From Venturia oleaginea (Eukaryota; Ascomycota; Dothideomycetes; Venturiales; Venturiaceae), in NCBI GenBank assembly GCA_013176395.1, contig JABMLP010000009.1:558001-622000 (forward strand): a DNA stretch of 64,000 bases, read 5' to 3'. Below are positions 1-12,070 of the stretch, piece after piece (positions within the stretch are counted from its first letter, which is position 1; each line of letters starts with the position of its first letter). Both the position numbers and the translations under genes were made by a program. The notes beneath the pieces are model-generated. The model had not been told where the DNA came from and did no database searches. It saw only the letters and a program-made list of their open reading frames with translations.

Positions 1-414
1 CGCTGTCCCAGAGATTCTCAGACGTGGACGGAAGGCGTATAATGTACCAGTAAGAGAGCCCAACCAGTATGAACTCTAGATTGAACGGGTGAAGGCTAAG
101 AGTAACTTGAAAATTGAGAGATACGGGGTCTCAAAACTTCGCAAGCAACTCACTGGAGATACAATGATTGGAGTTGAACAAACCGTTGGTTTTAGAAGCC
201 GTCTAATCCGAGATCGATGTCGATGCATTCCTTGGAAGCTGTTCTTTCTTGGATTCGTCTCTGGATGATTGCCCCTTCCTTCACACTCCACCGCAACTCG
301 TCTCATACCAAATATGGCAAAGGAAGTTGCTATCCAGTCATCACAAAGTGCCATGGAGAACTACTGGCCTCTTTCATCTTCCACCTTTCTTCAAACATTC
401 GCCAACAACTCAAC
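1..414. other. Left edge, no gene recognised
   Basis: Nothing supportable was seen. An open frame begins inside this stretch and runs into the next gene, but the better start codon is the ATG at 415. Confidence 0.5.
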
Positions 415-1002
415 ATGTCCGATAACATGCAAACACCTACCTCCATTGACGACTTGGCCGATCAAGCCGAGGAGAACCAAGCCACAACGAAACAAGAAAT
501 CCAAGAGATGATTGATCAAGCCCAAAAGGACCAATCCGCCCTGAAACAAGAGCGTCAAGAGATCATCAAGACCCTCGTCGGATCTTTCCTTGCCGACTCC
601 CTTAGCAACATCACACGCTTCCAACGCGTCCTTATCACGATCGCCGCAATGCTCGTATCAAATTACGTTTGGTCGGCTCTCGAAATCCACAACAGCTTAC
701 CAGATCCGTACGATTACATATTTGGCTTGCTCGTCCAATGCAGCGTCCAGGCCCTCTACAGGTATGCAGTCATCACATTCGACAATATTCGACCAGTTTA
801 TGTCGACCCTTCAGGCACTGACCACCTCGTCCAATACTTGGCCGTTCTCGTCGCTGTTTTCTTCGTATACCTTACCGATTGGGTCTCTTACTTGGTTGTG
901 ACCTTTCGCTTTGACAGGCTTTCTGGTGTTTTGCCTTTCTTTGTTGGTGCCTCCATATACTGCCTCCTTCATCTGGTTCGTCGTTTCAGTTGGGGGCGAT
1001 GA
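415..1002 (+). CDS. Small four-helix membrane protein, unknown function
   Basis: Single-exon frame of 195 residues. The frame is open upstream to 217, but the ATG at 415 has a CAACATG context and opens a sensible soluble N-terminus. Residues 1-60 are polar and charged, with a repeated Q/E/K-rich helix (ATTKQEIQEMIDQAQK, then SALKQERQEI). Four hydrophobic stretches follow, beginning LITIAAMLVSNYVW, then IFGLLVQCSVQALYRY, LAVLVAVFFVYLTDW and VLPFFVGASIYCLLHLV; the protein ends in a basic RRFSWGR tail. I do not recognise the family. It is the first of three small membrane-protein loci on the same strand within 2.5 kb (see 1357 and 2445). Function is unknown; an integral membrane location is inferred from hydrophobicity alone. 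Confidence 0.6.
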   Translation: MSDNMQTPTSIDDLADQAEENQATTKQEIQEMIDQAQKDQSALKQERQEIIKTLVGSFLADSLSNITRFQRVLITIAAMLVSNYVWSALEIHNSLPDPYDYIFGLLVQCSVQALYRYAVITFDNIRPVYVDPSGTDHLVQYLAVLVAVFFVYLTDWVSYLVVTFRFDRLSGVLPFFVGASIYCLLHLVRRFSWGR

Positions 1003-1356
1003 TATTGATGGGGAGGATACACGGGGTTATGACGAAGCAGACTTCTGGTATGTTGGAAGCTGAACGAGGAAAGAATGGGCAACAGTTTCTGGTCGTGGTT
1101 GGCTGGCATTAGGATCGGAGGCTGGGTATACGTTAGTTATGCTGCTGTAGATACTAGATTGATCAGTTCCCACCACCCGATAATGTAAATATATTTACCC
1201 GAGTTGCCGGCGAGGGGAGTCTTTGAGAAAAGAATTTTGTAGCTCTTCAACCCGTGACCCGTGCTCCTATCACATGCCAAGCCGTTTTTCCTTCACCATT
1301 CCCATTTCATCACACGCCCAACAACGATCTCCCAGTCAATCCTATCACCACCCATC
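1003..1356. other. Intergenic, nothing recognised
   Basis: Presumed 3' region of the preceding gene and promoter of the next. No repeats or RNA genes seen. Confidence 0.5.
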
Positions 1357-1972
1357 ATGTCGTCGACACACAAAGCCTTTGAGGACGGACTGCGTGCCCA
1401 AATCGAAGAAGGTCAACGTACCAACAACGAGTCTCCAATGGCCTCACACCCAGCACAGTCCAAGTCTCCAGGTACGGCCAGCAATCAACCATCAACACCA
1501 CGATACTCCAAGTCATCAGCCATCATAACCACCGCCATCATCACCATCTCCATCTTCACCTTAACCTGCTTCTTCGGCGCCCGCTTCCTCGCATGGTCCC
1601 TCAGATGCTTCGGTATGAAAGAGTCTACTGCCGAAAATATATCCATATCAGCGCACCTTACCTTCTTGACAATCCGGCTCTTCTACCTCCTCTTCAATGG
1701 TACATGGCAAGCTCTAATGAAACGAATTCAACACCTTCGATTTGGATGGTATATGAGACAACACGTCGACGAGCCCAGCGACGATAGGATATCTGGTCTA
1801 AGCATCTCCGAGTCCTGTCATAGCCGCCGCCTTGTACGGCTGCGGTGTTGATGATCTGGCCGTGGCATACTTTGGCGTTGACAATTCGATTGCCCGGACT
1901 TTTATTGTTCTAGAGAGTTTTACCTGCGGTATTATTTGTCTCTTTCTCTACGCTTTTGGTATCTGCCGATAG
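1357..1972 (+). CDS. Small multi-pass membrane protein, two exons
   Basis: Read by eye as exons 1357-1748 and 1813-1972 (183 residues). The 64-nt intron starts GTATATG, has a CTAAG branch-like site and ends CCGAG. Splicing moves the frame from one that dies at 1851 into one that stays open over a clearly hydrophobic C-terminus (IVLESFTCGIICLFLY). The N-terminus is soluble and rich in Ser, Pro, Thr and Gln (residues 1-55). Helices follow at about 56-78 (IITTAIITISIFTLTCFF), 95-117, 135-150 and 160-182. The ATG at 1357 lies in the context CATCATGTCG. Together with its neighbours it forms a run of short, tetraspan-like proteins with polar N-termini. The family is not recognised. The splice is supported by frame continuity only. 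Confidence 0.55.
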
Positions 1973-2444
1973 AGGGTCGTTCGTTGGTGGTCGGATTTGT
2001 GACTGGAGGATCTTTTCTTAAGGGGGTGGGAAACGGGACGATGGGTTTGTCAATACTCTGACCTGAACATGGAGGGGTCTCTGAAGAATCAATTGGAGGG
2101 CTGGAGGATATATCATAGGATATAACCTCATACCTCAATCTTAAACACCACAGCGAGGCCATCAACTCAGTCCCTTTTAAGCTTGCGACTACCAAAGTGA
2201 TATCTTGAATGAGAAAGACTCCTCCAAATCAAGGTCAATGTCATGAAATCTCCGGCAAGATCCAGAATCCAAACTGCTAGAAATCTTGCGGTATCGACCC
2301 AGTGTTATGGACAACAAACTCTTCTTGGAACGTGTGTTCAGTGTCAAGTTGAACACCACAACACTACTTAGCCGAATTAAAGTCAGCATCTTCCAAGAAC
2401 TTTACCCTTACAAACAACAGCCAGAAAATACTAAGTTAACCAAC
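1973..2444. other. Intergenic, nothing recognised
   Basis: No gene or repeat recognised; short open frames here overlap on both strands and look like chance. Confidence 0.4.
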
Positions 2445-2801
2445 ATGGCATCACCACCACCTCCTCCCAAGACAAACACGACAAACCACCACCCCAAACA
2501 AGTCCCCACAATCAAAAGCTAAAAACATCCCACCCACTGATTCCACCCCGCGCCAGCGCCGGCGCCAGCGATTATCTACCTCACTTACGAATACCTGAAA
2601 TGCATGCGTCTAGAGTGGCCATATAACCTCAACACCGCTTTCGCGAGCTTATTGCTGAATAGTATACTCTACGGCATACTCCTCACCATCTCCAATTTCA
2701 CCAATCGGCTGGGCATCCGCTTGAAGTATTTGTCCATGGTCGGGCTTCTGGGTTTTTTCTTGTTTGATCTCTTGGCTATGTATTTTGAGAGTGCGTTTTG
2801 A
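2445..2801 (+). pseudogene. Third small membrane-protein locus, probably broken
   Basis: An ATG at 2445 in good context (CAACATGGC) opens a proline-rich N-terminus that stops after 25 codons at 2520-2522. Downstream, in the same phase, an open segment from about 2541 to 2801 encodes IYLTYEYLKCMRLEWPYN and then two or three hydrophobic helices (LLLNSILYGILLTISNF, YLSMVGLLGFFLFDLL). A possible intron from the GT at 2502 ends at CCAG sites (2556 or 2568), but neither acceptor gives the right phase, so I could not join the pieces without a frame shift. It therefore looks like a decayed or mis-sequenced third member of the preceding row. A non-standard splice or a different first exon remains possible. 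Confidence 0.35.
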
Positions 2802-3111
2802 GGCTGAGTGGGGACATGGAGGTAGATAGTCGTCGACACGGTTCGAAGTTCTCGCTGATTGGTTTGGTTCACCATCTATCATCTGGAGGTTGCACTTTGG
2901 AGCGGGCCGAGGCATGGAATAGTCTAGATGGTAGTCAGCTCAACTCCAAGCATTAGGGTAGATAGGGCCATAGTACAGCATACGACTACTATTTTGACAC
3001 GATGTTCAACATTCCCTCATCTTCAATACTTCGCTCATGCATGCTCACGAAGTCACCCCAAACACCTCTGTCAACTCGTCTAAAATGCCATTATTTTCTA
3101 GACCTCACTTA

Positions 3112-3624
3112 CCCGTAAATTTTCCTCGACTTCAATCACCTCACCAGTCCCAGCATCATACCCCACAACATGAAACCGAAACCATGGAAAACCTCATCAA
3201 TTTCCTCTTGTTTAGCTGTACGTGTTGGAAGGGATGCTCATGCGCTTTCAAGGCCAACTTAATTGGCTGTGAAGATACTACTACCAGAGCCTGATCACCC
3301 TACTCAAAGAGCGCCATGTAACGTGCACCGTAATCCAAGTGCGTATAACCAAAGCCCCACCTCATCACCGATTCTTATCCCGTTGCCACTTACCATAGTA
3401 ATAAACATCTCAAGTCCCAAAAATCGCGTATCCCAGATCAATTCCCGAAAAATCTCGGCCAGAAAATAAGTGGCGGGGGTATATCCTTCCTTCCCATGGT
3501 AAAAGAAAAGGCCGTCTAATCGTAGAAAGGTAATGGTACCGCCAACGCCGTGAAATCCAGATGTGCCGTTCATATACCAGCCGTCCTTTTCTGCCCAGTA
3601 TCTAACCATAGCATCCGTGAGCAT
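3112..3624 (-). other. Coding-like exon fragments, unresolved gene
   Basis: The minus strand shows protein-like segments in several frames. One runs from about 3624 to 3420 and contains GFHGVGGTITFLRLDGLF and GYTPATYFLAEIF. A second, near 3310-3360, reads WGFGYTHLDYGARYMALFE and then a stop. A third, at 3112-3193, reads FHVVGYDAGTGEVIEVEENL and is followed by GTAAGT. They may be exons of one small gene. A join using a GTTTAT donor near 3417 would link the first two segments in frame through a 46-nt intron. The overlap with the nse4 3' end and the lack of a clear start argue for a degraded gene. I cannot name the family. Confidence 0.3.
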
Positions 3625-5126
3625 TCGGCACGCCTATGTTCTCTTCTTGACGGTGTGGAATCATGCTCTCGGTTATATCGTATGCAACAATCAATTTCTG
3701 CCACGTCTCATAATCGATGCTGAAGATTGCTTGATGTCGTGATGTGCCCGTCGGGCGGTCCGACTCGCTGGCGTTGCCCTCATTGGGCCCTGTCCTGGCG
3801 TTAGCAGACTCGCCACGATCTCCGAAGCGAGTTACACTCACGGATTGTTGGCAGGCCGTCCTCATCCTTGCTCACTAAGAAGAAGCCATCTTTCACCACA
3901 AAGCTAATGTAGAAGAGATTTTCTACCGTCTGTGAAAAAGAGTTCGGATTCACGGCAAACCTCAAAAGCGGAACTTCCCAATTTGGAGCCAGACCATGCT
4001 TTCGAAGAACGTTGTTTGTCTGTGCCTCGTCAAGGTCTTGAGTGTTTTCTGGATCTTCCTCCATGGCTGCCAGACAAGTCGTAGTGGTAACGTCCAACTG
4101 AGTTCGTATAGCGAGACACTGACTGGTAAGATTAGAGGCTTCGCTGCGCTCCAAATCTGAAGCTCGAATGTCCTGAGGTTTCGTAACGGCTGCCAGCGGC
4201 TCGCGTCTTTGTCTGCCTTGCCTTTGTGTAGACCGAACCTTCTTCTGAACAGCAAGTGGACCAAGAAGGAAGCTCGGAACTGGCGGGCGATTGTTGCTCG
4301 GAAAGCACACCTGCTCTCCCAGAAGTTCCCAGTTGAGCTCGTTACCCATCTCTTCGTCGTCGTCATTGGCGTTTGCGCGTTGTGTCTGGTTCCGTCTTCT
4401 TTGCCGTTGGGTGGACGTAGGTACCGAATTATCGTCGTCTTCGGTGCCTTGTGCTCTGCCATGTGTGCCATAGTATATCCATTTGTCGATAAAGTCTTCC
4501 AAGTTGATATTGAGTTCGGACACGCCATTGCCTAGTTGTTTCGTTTTTGCGTGAACAAGATCAGCAATCTCGATCATCTGGCGGGAGTCGTCCAGGGCAT
4601 CTGAAGTCTGTTTAACATGCTTGAAGTGACGTTCATGTGCGCCCACTATATTTCGAATTTCGGAAAAGGGTACTGCTGGACTGAGAAGATCGGCCTTCCG
4701 TTCTATGCCGTGTTAGAACGCGTCCATTAAAGCAGAGGGCGAAAACTAACCATTCCAATCGCGCTGGAGTTTCCTCGAGGCAAGTCTCACGTCGCGGCGC
4801 TCCTCTGGGTTTTGGTCTGGATCAAACCACTTAGAACCTACCCTCCCCTCGTTGTGGTTGGTTCCGCGGGTTCTTGGTGGCCCCTCCTGGGTAACCCGCC
4901 TGCGCTTGTTTACTCGCCGGTCGTTGGTATTGGTGGATTGCGGAGGTTCCATCGGTCGTTTGCCTGACATCTTATCGCCTGGAGACCGAGCTGCGCGATT
5001 CTCTTTGTCTGAGCCAAATGAGGCGGCGGGAGTTGGTGATGGATTGCGGGATTCAGTTGCAGGTGTTGCGCGATTCGGCCAGAGAGAAACTTCGGTGCTC
5101 GGTCGAGGATTCTTCAGACGAGCCAT
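3602..5126 (-). CDS. nse4: Nse4 kleisin subunit of the SMC5/6 complex
   Basis: Exons 4751-5126, 3842-4702 and 3602-3789 (474 residues). The introns are 48 nt (GTTAGT...CTAAC...TAG) and 52 nt (GTGAGT...CTAAC...CAG); both joins keep one frame. Nse4 is the kleisin that bridges the SMC5 and SMC6 heads in the nuclear DNA-repair complex. Diagnostic sequence is at the C-terminus: NPNSFSQTVENLFYISF followed by VKDGFFLV, then in exon 3 RHQAIFSIDYETWQKLI and ESMIPHRQEE, the classic Nse4 winged-helix end. The N-terminal part has IADLVHAKTKQLGNGV and NINLEDFIDKW, typical of the SMC6-neck-binding helices. Residues 1-125 are basic and disordered. The start is the ATG at 5126. The gene is divergent from vps34. 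Family assignment is firm; exact exon ends are inferred. Confidence 0.9.
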
Positions 5127-5555
5127 GGCTATCGTCGTCGCAAACAAAGGGTGACTGTTCGCGCGCCGCGGTCAATAGAAGACAAGTGAAGAGACAGCGG
5201 GTCAGTCAAGGCAGCCGCATCTGGAGAATACGAAGATGTGTCGAATAAGTAGTTGATTGTCGAGACAGGGCAATTTTCCTTCCATGTATTTTGTTGTTGC
5301 TTAGGAGATATTGGAGCGCGACAGCTCCACGCGTTTTCGGCTAGACCGTTGTGCCATTTCCCGTGATTTTGAACACCTCTTTATAGGTACTCTCGAACTT
5401 CAGTTCTCTCCATAGAGGTTGAGACTATCTTGGATCTTGAAAAACTGGCTATCCTACTTTGATGCCCTGTCTACGTCAACCTCCAATAACACCAACAGCC
5501 GTCCCCTCAGAACCTCAAGGAAGAAAGAAAGATACAGTCAGCTACATGATGGAAT
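5127..5555. promoter_or_regulatory. Shared divergent promoter region nse4 / vps34
   Basis: The 429 bp between two start codons pointing outward must contain both promoters. No specific operator or TATA element could be assigned. Confidence 0.5.
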
Positions 5556-8364
5556 ATGGAAAGCTTTACCTTTGCCACGTCTTCAGGCCTTGAGTTTCCC
5601 ATCAGCGTCAAGATGTCAGTAATGCCTCATCTTCACAGTCAAATCGTCGCTCACCATAGGCAGCAACACACTCGACGGATTCCAGAAACCAATACCATTC
5701 TCAACGCTATTGAAGCATCCCGAACTACGCCACAAGGGATCGAACATCAGGTAGTTTGCAATGAGAAGAACAGAGCGAGCATATATTGATCAAACATCCA
5801 GTGCTCATTCGGAACTTTACGTCACAGCACAACTATGGGCGGACAGCAAACCTCTGACCGTGCAGGTCCAGACTGCTTATAAGGTCTTCAAAAATGCTAG
5901 AATATGGAATGAGTGGTTGAGGCTGCCTATTCTGTACTCGAACGTGCCACCGAATACCCAGCTTGCCATAACGGTATGGGACCTTTCACCTGCAGGAGGC
6001 CCAGACTCCAAATTCCATGCTGTGCCTTTTGGTGGAACAACCATACCCCTCTTTGATCATACCGGCACTCTCCAAACAGGCCGACAACGCTGCAAAATCT
6101 ACCGAAATCAGGCTGCTGATGGATGGTCATCCACCACCACTCCGCATATACCCCCTATCAAAAAAGATCGTCGAGGTGAGAAGCTTGTGCAAGAACAGGC
6201 TGATTCCCAGGCTGCCGAAATGGAACGTCTTGAACTGTTGATGAAGAAGCATGAGATGGGCGAGGTGCCAGAAAACAAGTGGCTCGATCAACTTGTTTTT
6301 CGCCAAATTGAAAAGCTTGAGCGCGCCAGCTTCAAGAAGCGTATTCAGGCCCAGGAAGCAAAAACGAAGAAGTCGAGTTCTGGCGAGGCGGAAAATGAAG
6401 ATGCGGAAGGCGTTTTCTTCTTGTATATTGAGTTTCCTCGATTCGACCACCCAGTCATCTTCACCGACAAAGAGTATCCAGCGCCACCGATATCCACTCT
6501 CCAATCGTCGACCACACTTGACGTCCGACTTCGACCACCTCCAGAAGTGTCCCTAGGCCCTGGTATTGATTCCGATGGGAACATGGTCGATGACCCAAAC
6601 GTCGGCCCCATGATCAGAATATACGACCCAGAAGTTGGCATTCGTAGCAACCCAATTGAAGACAAGCATCGCAGGCTCTTGCGAAGTGTCCGTTCGACAT
6701 TTGTAGACCGAGATCTGAAGCCAAATGCCCAGCATCGTGATCAACTCAATGTCATCATATCTTACGGCCCACTTCAAGAGTTGACCGAACAGGAGAAGGA
6801 CTTGGTCTGGAAATTCAGGCATCATCTCACACGCGAGAAAAAGGCACTCACAAAATTTGCGAAATCGGTGTCATGGGGAGAATCCAAAGAATCTCGAGAA
6901 GCGACGCAGATGCTATCTAAGTGGACTCCGATTGACGTGGACGACGCGTTGGAACTGTTGGGGCCAAACTTTGAACATCCAGCTGTGCGAACGTATGCTG
7001 TGGATCGACTACGTAAATCTGCAGACGAGGAATTGCTCCTCTATCTTTTGCAGCTGGTGCAGGCATTGAGATTCGAACTACAAAAGCTGACTGACAACGC
7101 GAATTATCGAGGAATATCAGACTCTCCGTTGGCAAATTTTCTCATTTCAAGAGCAGCAACCAATTTCAAGCTTGGAAATTACTTTCACTGGTATCTCATG
7201 GTTGAGTGCCAGGACGACAGTCTGGGCCAAGAGATTGAGATACGTGAACTATATAAAGAGGTGGACTTTGGTTTTATGGCGAAGCTGGATGAAACAGAAG
7301 AAGGAAAGGCTCACCGTAAGATGCTGTTGAGACAAGCCGAAATGATCACAGTGCTGTCCAAGATTGCATGGGAGACGCGAAACTCGCGACAAACACGCGA
7401 CAGGAAGCTTGCTCGACTCAAACAATTTCTCACCGACCCGGACAACGAGCTCATTGTCATTGATCCTCCTATGCCGCTTTTCCTCGATCCAACAATACTG
7501 GTCACTGCTTGTGTGCCCGAGCATTCAACATGCTTCACGTCCACGGCTTCACCGCTCAAGATACAATGGAAGACCACAAATGGCAGTGGGTATCCTATGC
7601 TGTTCAAAGTTGGCGATGACATGCGCCAGGATCAGCTAGTCATCCAGATTATCATGCTTATGGACCGGCTGCTGCAAAGTGAAAACCTCGACCTCAAGCT
7701 GACTCCATATCATTGTCTCGCCACAGCACCTGCAGCCGGAGCTGTCGAATTCGTTTCTTCGATGCCACTATCAGACGTTGATAAGTCTGATAGGTCAATA
7801 CTGGGCTACCTCAGACGCCACAACCCCGACCAGAAGGCGCCTTTGGGAGTCCGAAAGGAAACCATGGAAACGTACATCAAGTCGTGTGCCGGCTATTGTG
7901 TAATCACGTACATCCTTGGAGTTGGAGATCGTCACCTTGACAATCTCATGATCACGCCCAGTGGTCATTTCTTCCACATCGATTTCAGTTACATTCTTGG
8001 ACGCGACCCGAAACCTTTCGCACCACTGATGAAATTGTCGACGCAGATGGTGGATGGAATGGGGGGAATGAATCACGACTACTATCACCAATTCAAGCAG
8101 TATTGCTTCACAGCGTATGCATCGCTTCGAAAGTCTTCGAATCTCATTCTAAATTTGTTTGCCCTCATCTCTCAAGCCAACATTCAAGACATTCGAGCCG
8201 AACCGGATCGCGCGGTCCTCAAGGTTCAGGAACGGCTTCATCTGGATAAGACAGAGCAAGAAGCGACTCAAGTTTTCGATGAGCTAATCCAGACGAGTAC
8301 TACCGCTTGGGCGCCCAAAGTCATCGATACACTTCACACATTCACGCAGGCGCTTCGTGGTTGA
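5556..8364 (+). CDS. vps34: Class III phosphatidylinositol 3-kinase Vps34
   Basis: Exons 5556-5614, 5664-5750 and 5802-8364 (902 residues, usual fungal length). The introns are 49 and 51 nt. The spliced N-terminus begins MESFTFATSSGLEFPISVK and runs into the C2 domain (ELYVTAQLWADSKPLTVQVQ, residues about 20-190). The helical PIK region lies near 300-500. The kinase domain carries GDDMRQDQLVIQII (about residue 653), the catalytic loop GVGDRHLDNLM (about 758) and the activation segment HIDFSYILGRDPKPF (about 774); all key residues are present. Vps34 makes PI3P on endosomes and autophagosome precursors and works with Vps15, Atg6/Vps30 and Atg14 or Vps38. Nothing about the gene looks damaged. 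The first intron acceptor was chosen (GGCAG rather than ATAG) because only it keeps frame. Confidence 0.95.
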
Positions 8365-8679
8365 AGCATCTGTACAATCTCGTCAGAGTGCATCATCAAG
8401 TATGGAGGCAGGTGGGGACTGATCCATATTCTTCGCCGACTTGCGCTCGAGGGGATTCAATAACCATGACCCCTCAATCGATGGGTTTATAATTATTTCC
8501 ACCGGTATATCGTCACTGACCTAGCCCGACCCCGCATTGGCCATCCGTCTATCTCAAATCAGCCTTTGCCTTTTCATGTCCTTATCCTTGATGGAGACAA
8601 ACAAACATTTGCATACGCATCAGTATCGCTCCGAACGCGCTGTTAATTATCTCCAACAGCGACTATTCTTCTCCGCAAC
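8365..8679. other. Intergenic, nothing recognised
   Basis: 3' end of vps34 and promoter of the next gene; no distinctive element seen. Confidence 0.5.
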
Positions 8680-9428
8680 ATGTCCCCTACATCCGGCCTG
8701 CTCTGGGCTTACTCTAAGCCAAAGCCAAATTTTTCAGAGGCCGATTACAACACCTGGTATACAGACCACCACATCCATCACGTCGTCGACTCTGGTCTCT
8801 GCGATCTGGCCGTCCGTTACAAAAATGTCGACTCAGATGCTAAGTGGCCATATCTGGCAATCTATCGTTTACCCGATGTCGCAAAGTTGCAAGAAGAGAA
8901 GATTATGGGTAGCATTGCCACAAGACATGAATTGATCCTAGACGGCGCAGCGTGGACCGAAGCAATAGAAGTTGACATCAGACGTTTTGCTATTCTGCAG
9001 AAATTTGAGGGACAAAAACCCAAAGAGGGGCCGAGGGGAAAGACGTTGAGGACTGTAATGGTTGAACCAGGTGAGGGCGGTGACGCGGAGTTTGATGAAG
9101 TACGAAACCCCCGTCATCTCTATTTTCCTCTTTCTCGCTATCTCTGACCATGGATTAGTGGTATCGTAAACAACATCTCGATATGCTTTCTATGGTTCCC
9201 GGGTACCGCCGCTCGACGCGATATGAACTTGCTCTTGAATCAGCGGCACTAAGCAATTGTCGTTACCTCGCATGCCACGAATACGATACCAAGGATTTCC
9301 CGGCCGACGTTGTGAAGTTAGTGATTGGGACGGAATGGGGCAAGAAGATTTTGGGGCCGGCGAAAAAATTCGAAGGTGATTTGTGGGAAGAGATTGGGTG
9401 TGCGGGAAAGAGCGGTGAGAGATTGTAG
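8680..9428 (+). CDS. EthD-like dimeric alpha/beta-barrel protein
   Basis: Exons 8680-9099 and 9159-9428 (229 residues), joined by a phase-0 intron of 59 nt (GTACGA...TTAG). The join rebuilds a second copy of a motif. The first half has NFSEADYNTWYTDHHIHHV and the second, across the splice, EFDEWYRKQHLDMLSMVPGY. A repeated F-x-x-WY-x-x-H-h signature is the hallmark of tandem ferredoxin-like (EthD / Dabb) folds in fungi. Members are small cytosolic proteins, often of unknown activity; some are linked to polyketide or aromatic breakdown pathways. No pathway neighbours are visible, so substrate and role are unknown. The ATG at 8680 has the context CAACATGTC. Confidence 0.75.
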
Positions 9429-12065
9429 ATGTGATCAGAATTGCCCGTTACTCTCTTTTCCATTTCCATTGTTGTGCGCGAAAGTTTACAAGACGACATT
9501 GAGCAAGGTCATCGTGCCAGCCAACCTGATTTCCTTCCATATCCATCTCTGGCATTCGCGTGCGGGACAATCCAATCACGCGTCGTTCTCGTCATTGTAC
9601 TCCCCCCTCCTTGATCCAAAAACCAAAAACCATAAGTCGACTATATGTGTCTACATTGTAAGTCGCGACGGCTAAACTGCTATAGACACGGCCTGTCCCC
9701 CGCCCCATCCTCACCCGTCTGTTTCGAGAACGCCTTGACGTTGTTTCATGGACGAGACAGCTATACCGCATCAACAACGAGAATAGGAAGGAAAGGGAGA
9801 GCGTGCATTTTTGTGTTTTGCTGAATTTGATTTGACAGATTTGACAAAACGCTGAGACGTTAGTAAGCTATGGGGAAAGAGAGTATTGTTCAGCTAGGGA
9901 ATCGAGGGCATTGTTCAGGTATGGGAGTGGAGGGCATTGTTCAGCTAAGGGAGAGGAGGGCATTGTTCAGCTATGGGAAGGAGAGCTTGGTAAGACGTGA
10001 GTTGTTTCATGGACAAACTTTGGAATGACTTCGCCGTCGACTGGGTGATGGTGTATGTATATACCTAGGGCAAGGCTTTGTTTTCCTTGGTTGAGGTGGT
10101 TATTGGACATTGTTCGGAGTCCGTGGGGTCCGGGTCATCGGGACGGAGAATCCGAGAGTAGAAGAATGTGCTTGTTTTGAAGCCCCTGAAAAGCTGTTGC
10201 CTCCGGAAGGGAACAAAACCACTCATCTTGAGTATGGGCCCAAGACATACTGACGTTTTGGGCGATATCATTGGCATTGTGGACGCGAAAACGAGTTTGA
10301 TGCTGTGCTTCTTTCGCAGACCCATTTAAAATAGTCAAGAAGGCTGACAGCAAAACGAATACGCCATCATCGTACGACGAACAACAACAAAACTGCATGA
10401 AACAAAAGATCGCCATCAATGCTCCGCCTCCCTTGAAATAATTGAACCTTGTCCCCGAGTCTCAAGACTTCCAAGCTAGTTACATCCACCTCGTCTCGCA
10501 AAAGCACCTCGAAACGATTGTCCGTGTGTGACCCGGATTTCCCTATCAATCATACATTTTCCAATTTTCCGATGCTTCGGGGATCCCCCCACATATTCAC
10601 CTAGAATAGATTTTCCTTCCGGGATGTAGAGAGGCGCTCTCCACATGCCAAGATGAAGTGTCTGATTTTCCTTGTAGGCATGCGCCATACTTCTCTACCT
10701 GGTGCACTCGGTAAAGTAAGATAGTACCGCCTTTGTTTGTCGAACTGGCTGGTGCCTCGTACTCGGATAGGCCTCGTAGTCGTAGTATCTGAGATAGTGA
10801 GCGAATCGGAGATACCGGAATATTCAAGGGTAGAGAATTGACCTGAAGCTTCGTTGAGTTTAGGTTAATGGTCTAGGTCTGGTTCGTCTATTATCTCTGT
10901 AGATCTTAGAGAATTTACGAATACGAGGTCTCTCCGAGTGCGAGGTACTAGTTAGTCCAGCAATTTAAGGCTGTAGTTGCAGTGTTCTTTGTTTTGTCCC
11001 ACCTTGGCAGTCTTGTGGTTTTTGAGTGAACGAGGACAAACTGCAAGTCGACTTGACTTAGTTTCTAAAAGGAAAGACGGTTATTAGCAGATGAAAATCC
11101 ATAAGAATTTTATGGGATTTTCATGAGATTCTGATTAAATCTACTGTGTAGAAATTTCATATCATAGAGCAGGAAGTTTATGGGCCGTAATCGGCAGATC
11201 GACGTTAAACAACGTCAAACGACATGTTTAATCGGTATGGTTTTCATACTCAGCTGTCTTACCTCTCACTAAACCACTCAATTGCATGTTGCAATGTTGT
11301 CGTTTATTCAAAAACTACAATGAGATGGTTGCATTGTTTTCCGTGTTTTCGTCCCGCCTTAAGAGTAGCAGTGTCAAAGGTAAGGATTGTGCGACAAATT
11401 TAAATTCATCCTGTGTTACGCTGAACGAGCAAAACAGAGTTATTCGGAAGTAGATTCAACACGAACTTAACGATAGGAGCCGATGAACAGAACGAGTGTC
11501 ACCCTGTGACTTGACTGTATTGACTGCAGAGGTTAAGTACACCGTTGCATCTGCATGCATATATATGCATGTCAATGCATTCCTTGGCATCTATCACGTG
11601 CACTATGCTTGAGGTATCAAGGACTGGCATGCCACTGTTCAACATCCTGAAGAATTTTTTATAAAATGTTTCCATACCCTTTACCCGTAACTTCATGAGT
11701 GAGTGAACCCCGTGTTCCACCTTGCTATCTTCCACTCTCCCAATCTCCCTTGATCCCTTCCTATTCTCCGCATCGGATACCCAAACTGGACCGGACTTAT
11801 AATGGATTCGACAAAGGATTATAGAGATTTCGTATGTGAACTTCTTGGCAGTATCTTAGGTAATTACAAACCTAGTACATTGTTCTTTTTGTGGCCAGAA
11901 TATTGTAATAGGCGTATATTTGTTACTCTATATTATAGCCAGTAATCGCTTATCAAGAGCTCGCTCTATTCCTCTTTCTCTCTCTTACACATATTTATTA
12001 CCGCACATTGTATATTCCATAGTTACTACCGCGTTGAAATCAACTCCAGATACAACTCTACGTAC
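9429..12065. other. Gene-poor stretch before the retrotransposon
   Basis: 2.6 kb without a credible gene. It holds a small 26-bp tandem repeat (annotated separately) and AT-rich sequence, with a palindromic GCATGCATATATATGCATG-like tract near 11551. Short open frames on the minus strand at 10065-10827 have no protein-like pattern. Confidence 0.5.
9885..9988. repeat. 26-bp tandem repeat, four copies
   Basis: Four units start with ATTGTTCAG at 9885, 9910, 9936 and 9962 (spacing 25, 26, 26). Each continues with a variant of CTAGGGA and GAGGGC. It is a small minisatellite with point differences between units. Confidence 0.85.
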
Positions 12066-12070
12066 TATAG
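12066..12070. repeat. Target site duplication TATAG (left)
   Basis: TATAG directly precedes the TG of the left LTR and recurs at 18255-18259 directly after the CA of the right LTR. Five-bp duplications are normal for Ty3/gypsy integration. Confidence 0.9.

Noticed and set aside
3037..3294. Plus-strand 85-codon ORF
   Set aside because: Histidine/proline-rich without pattern; the opposite strand has the more protein-like sequence (FHVVGYDAGTGEV).
9885..9988. CRISPR-like array
   Set aside because: Units are directly adjacent with no unique spacers; it is a minisatellite in a eukaryotic genome.
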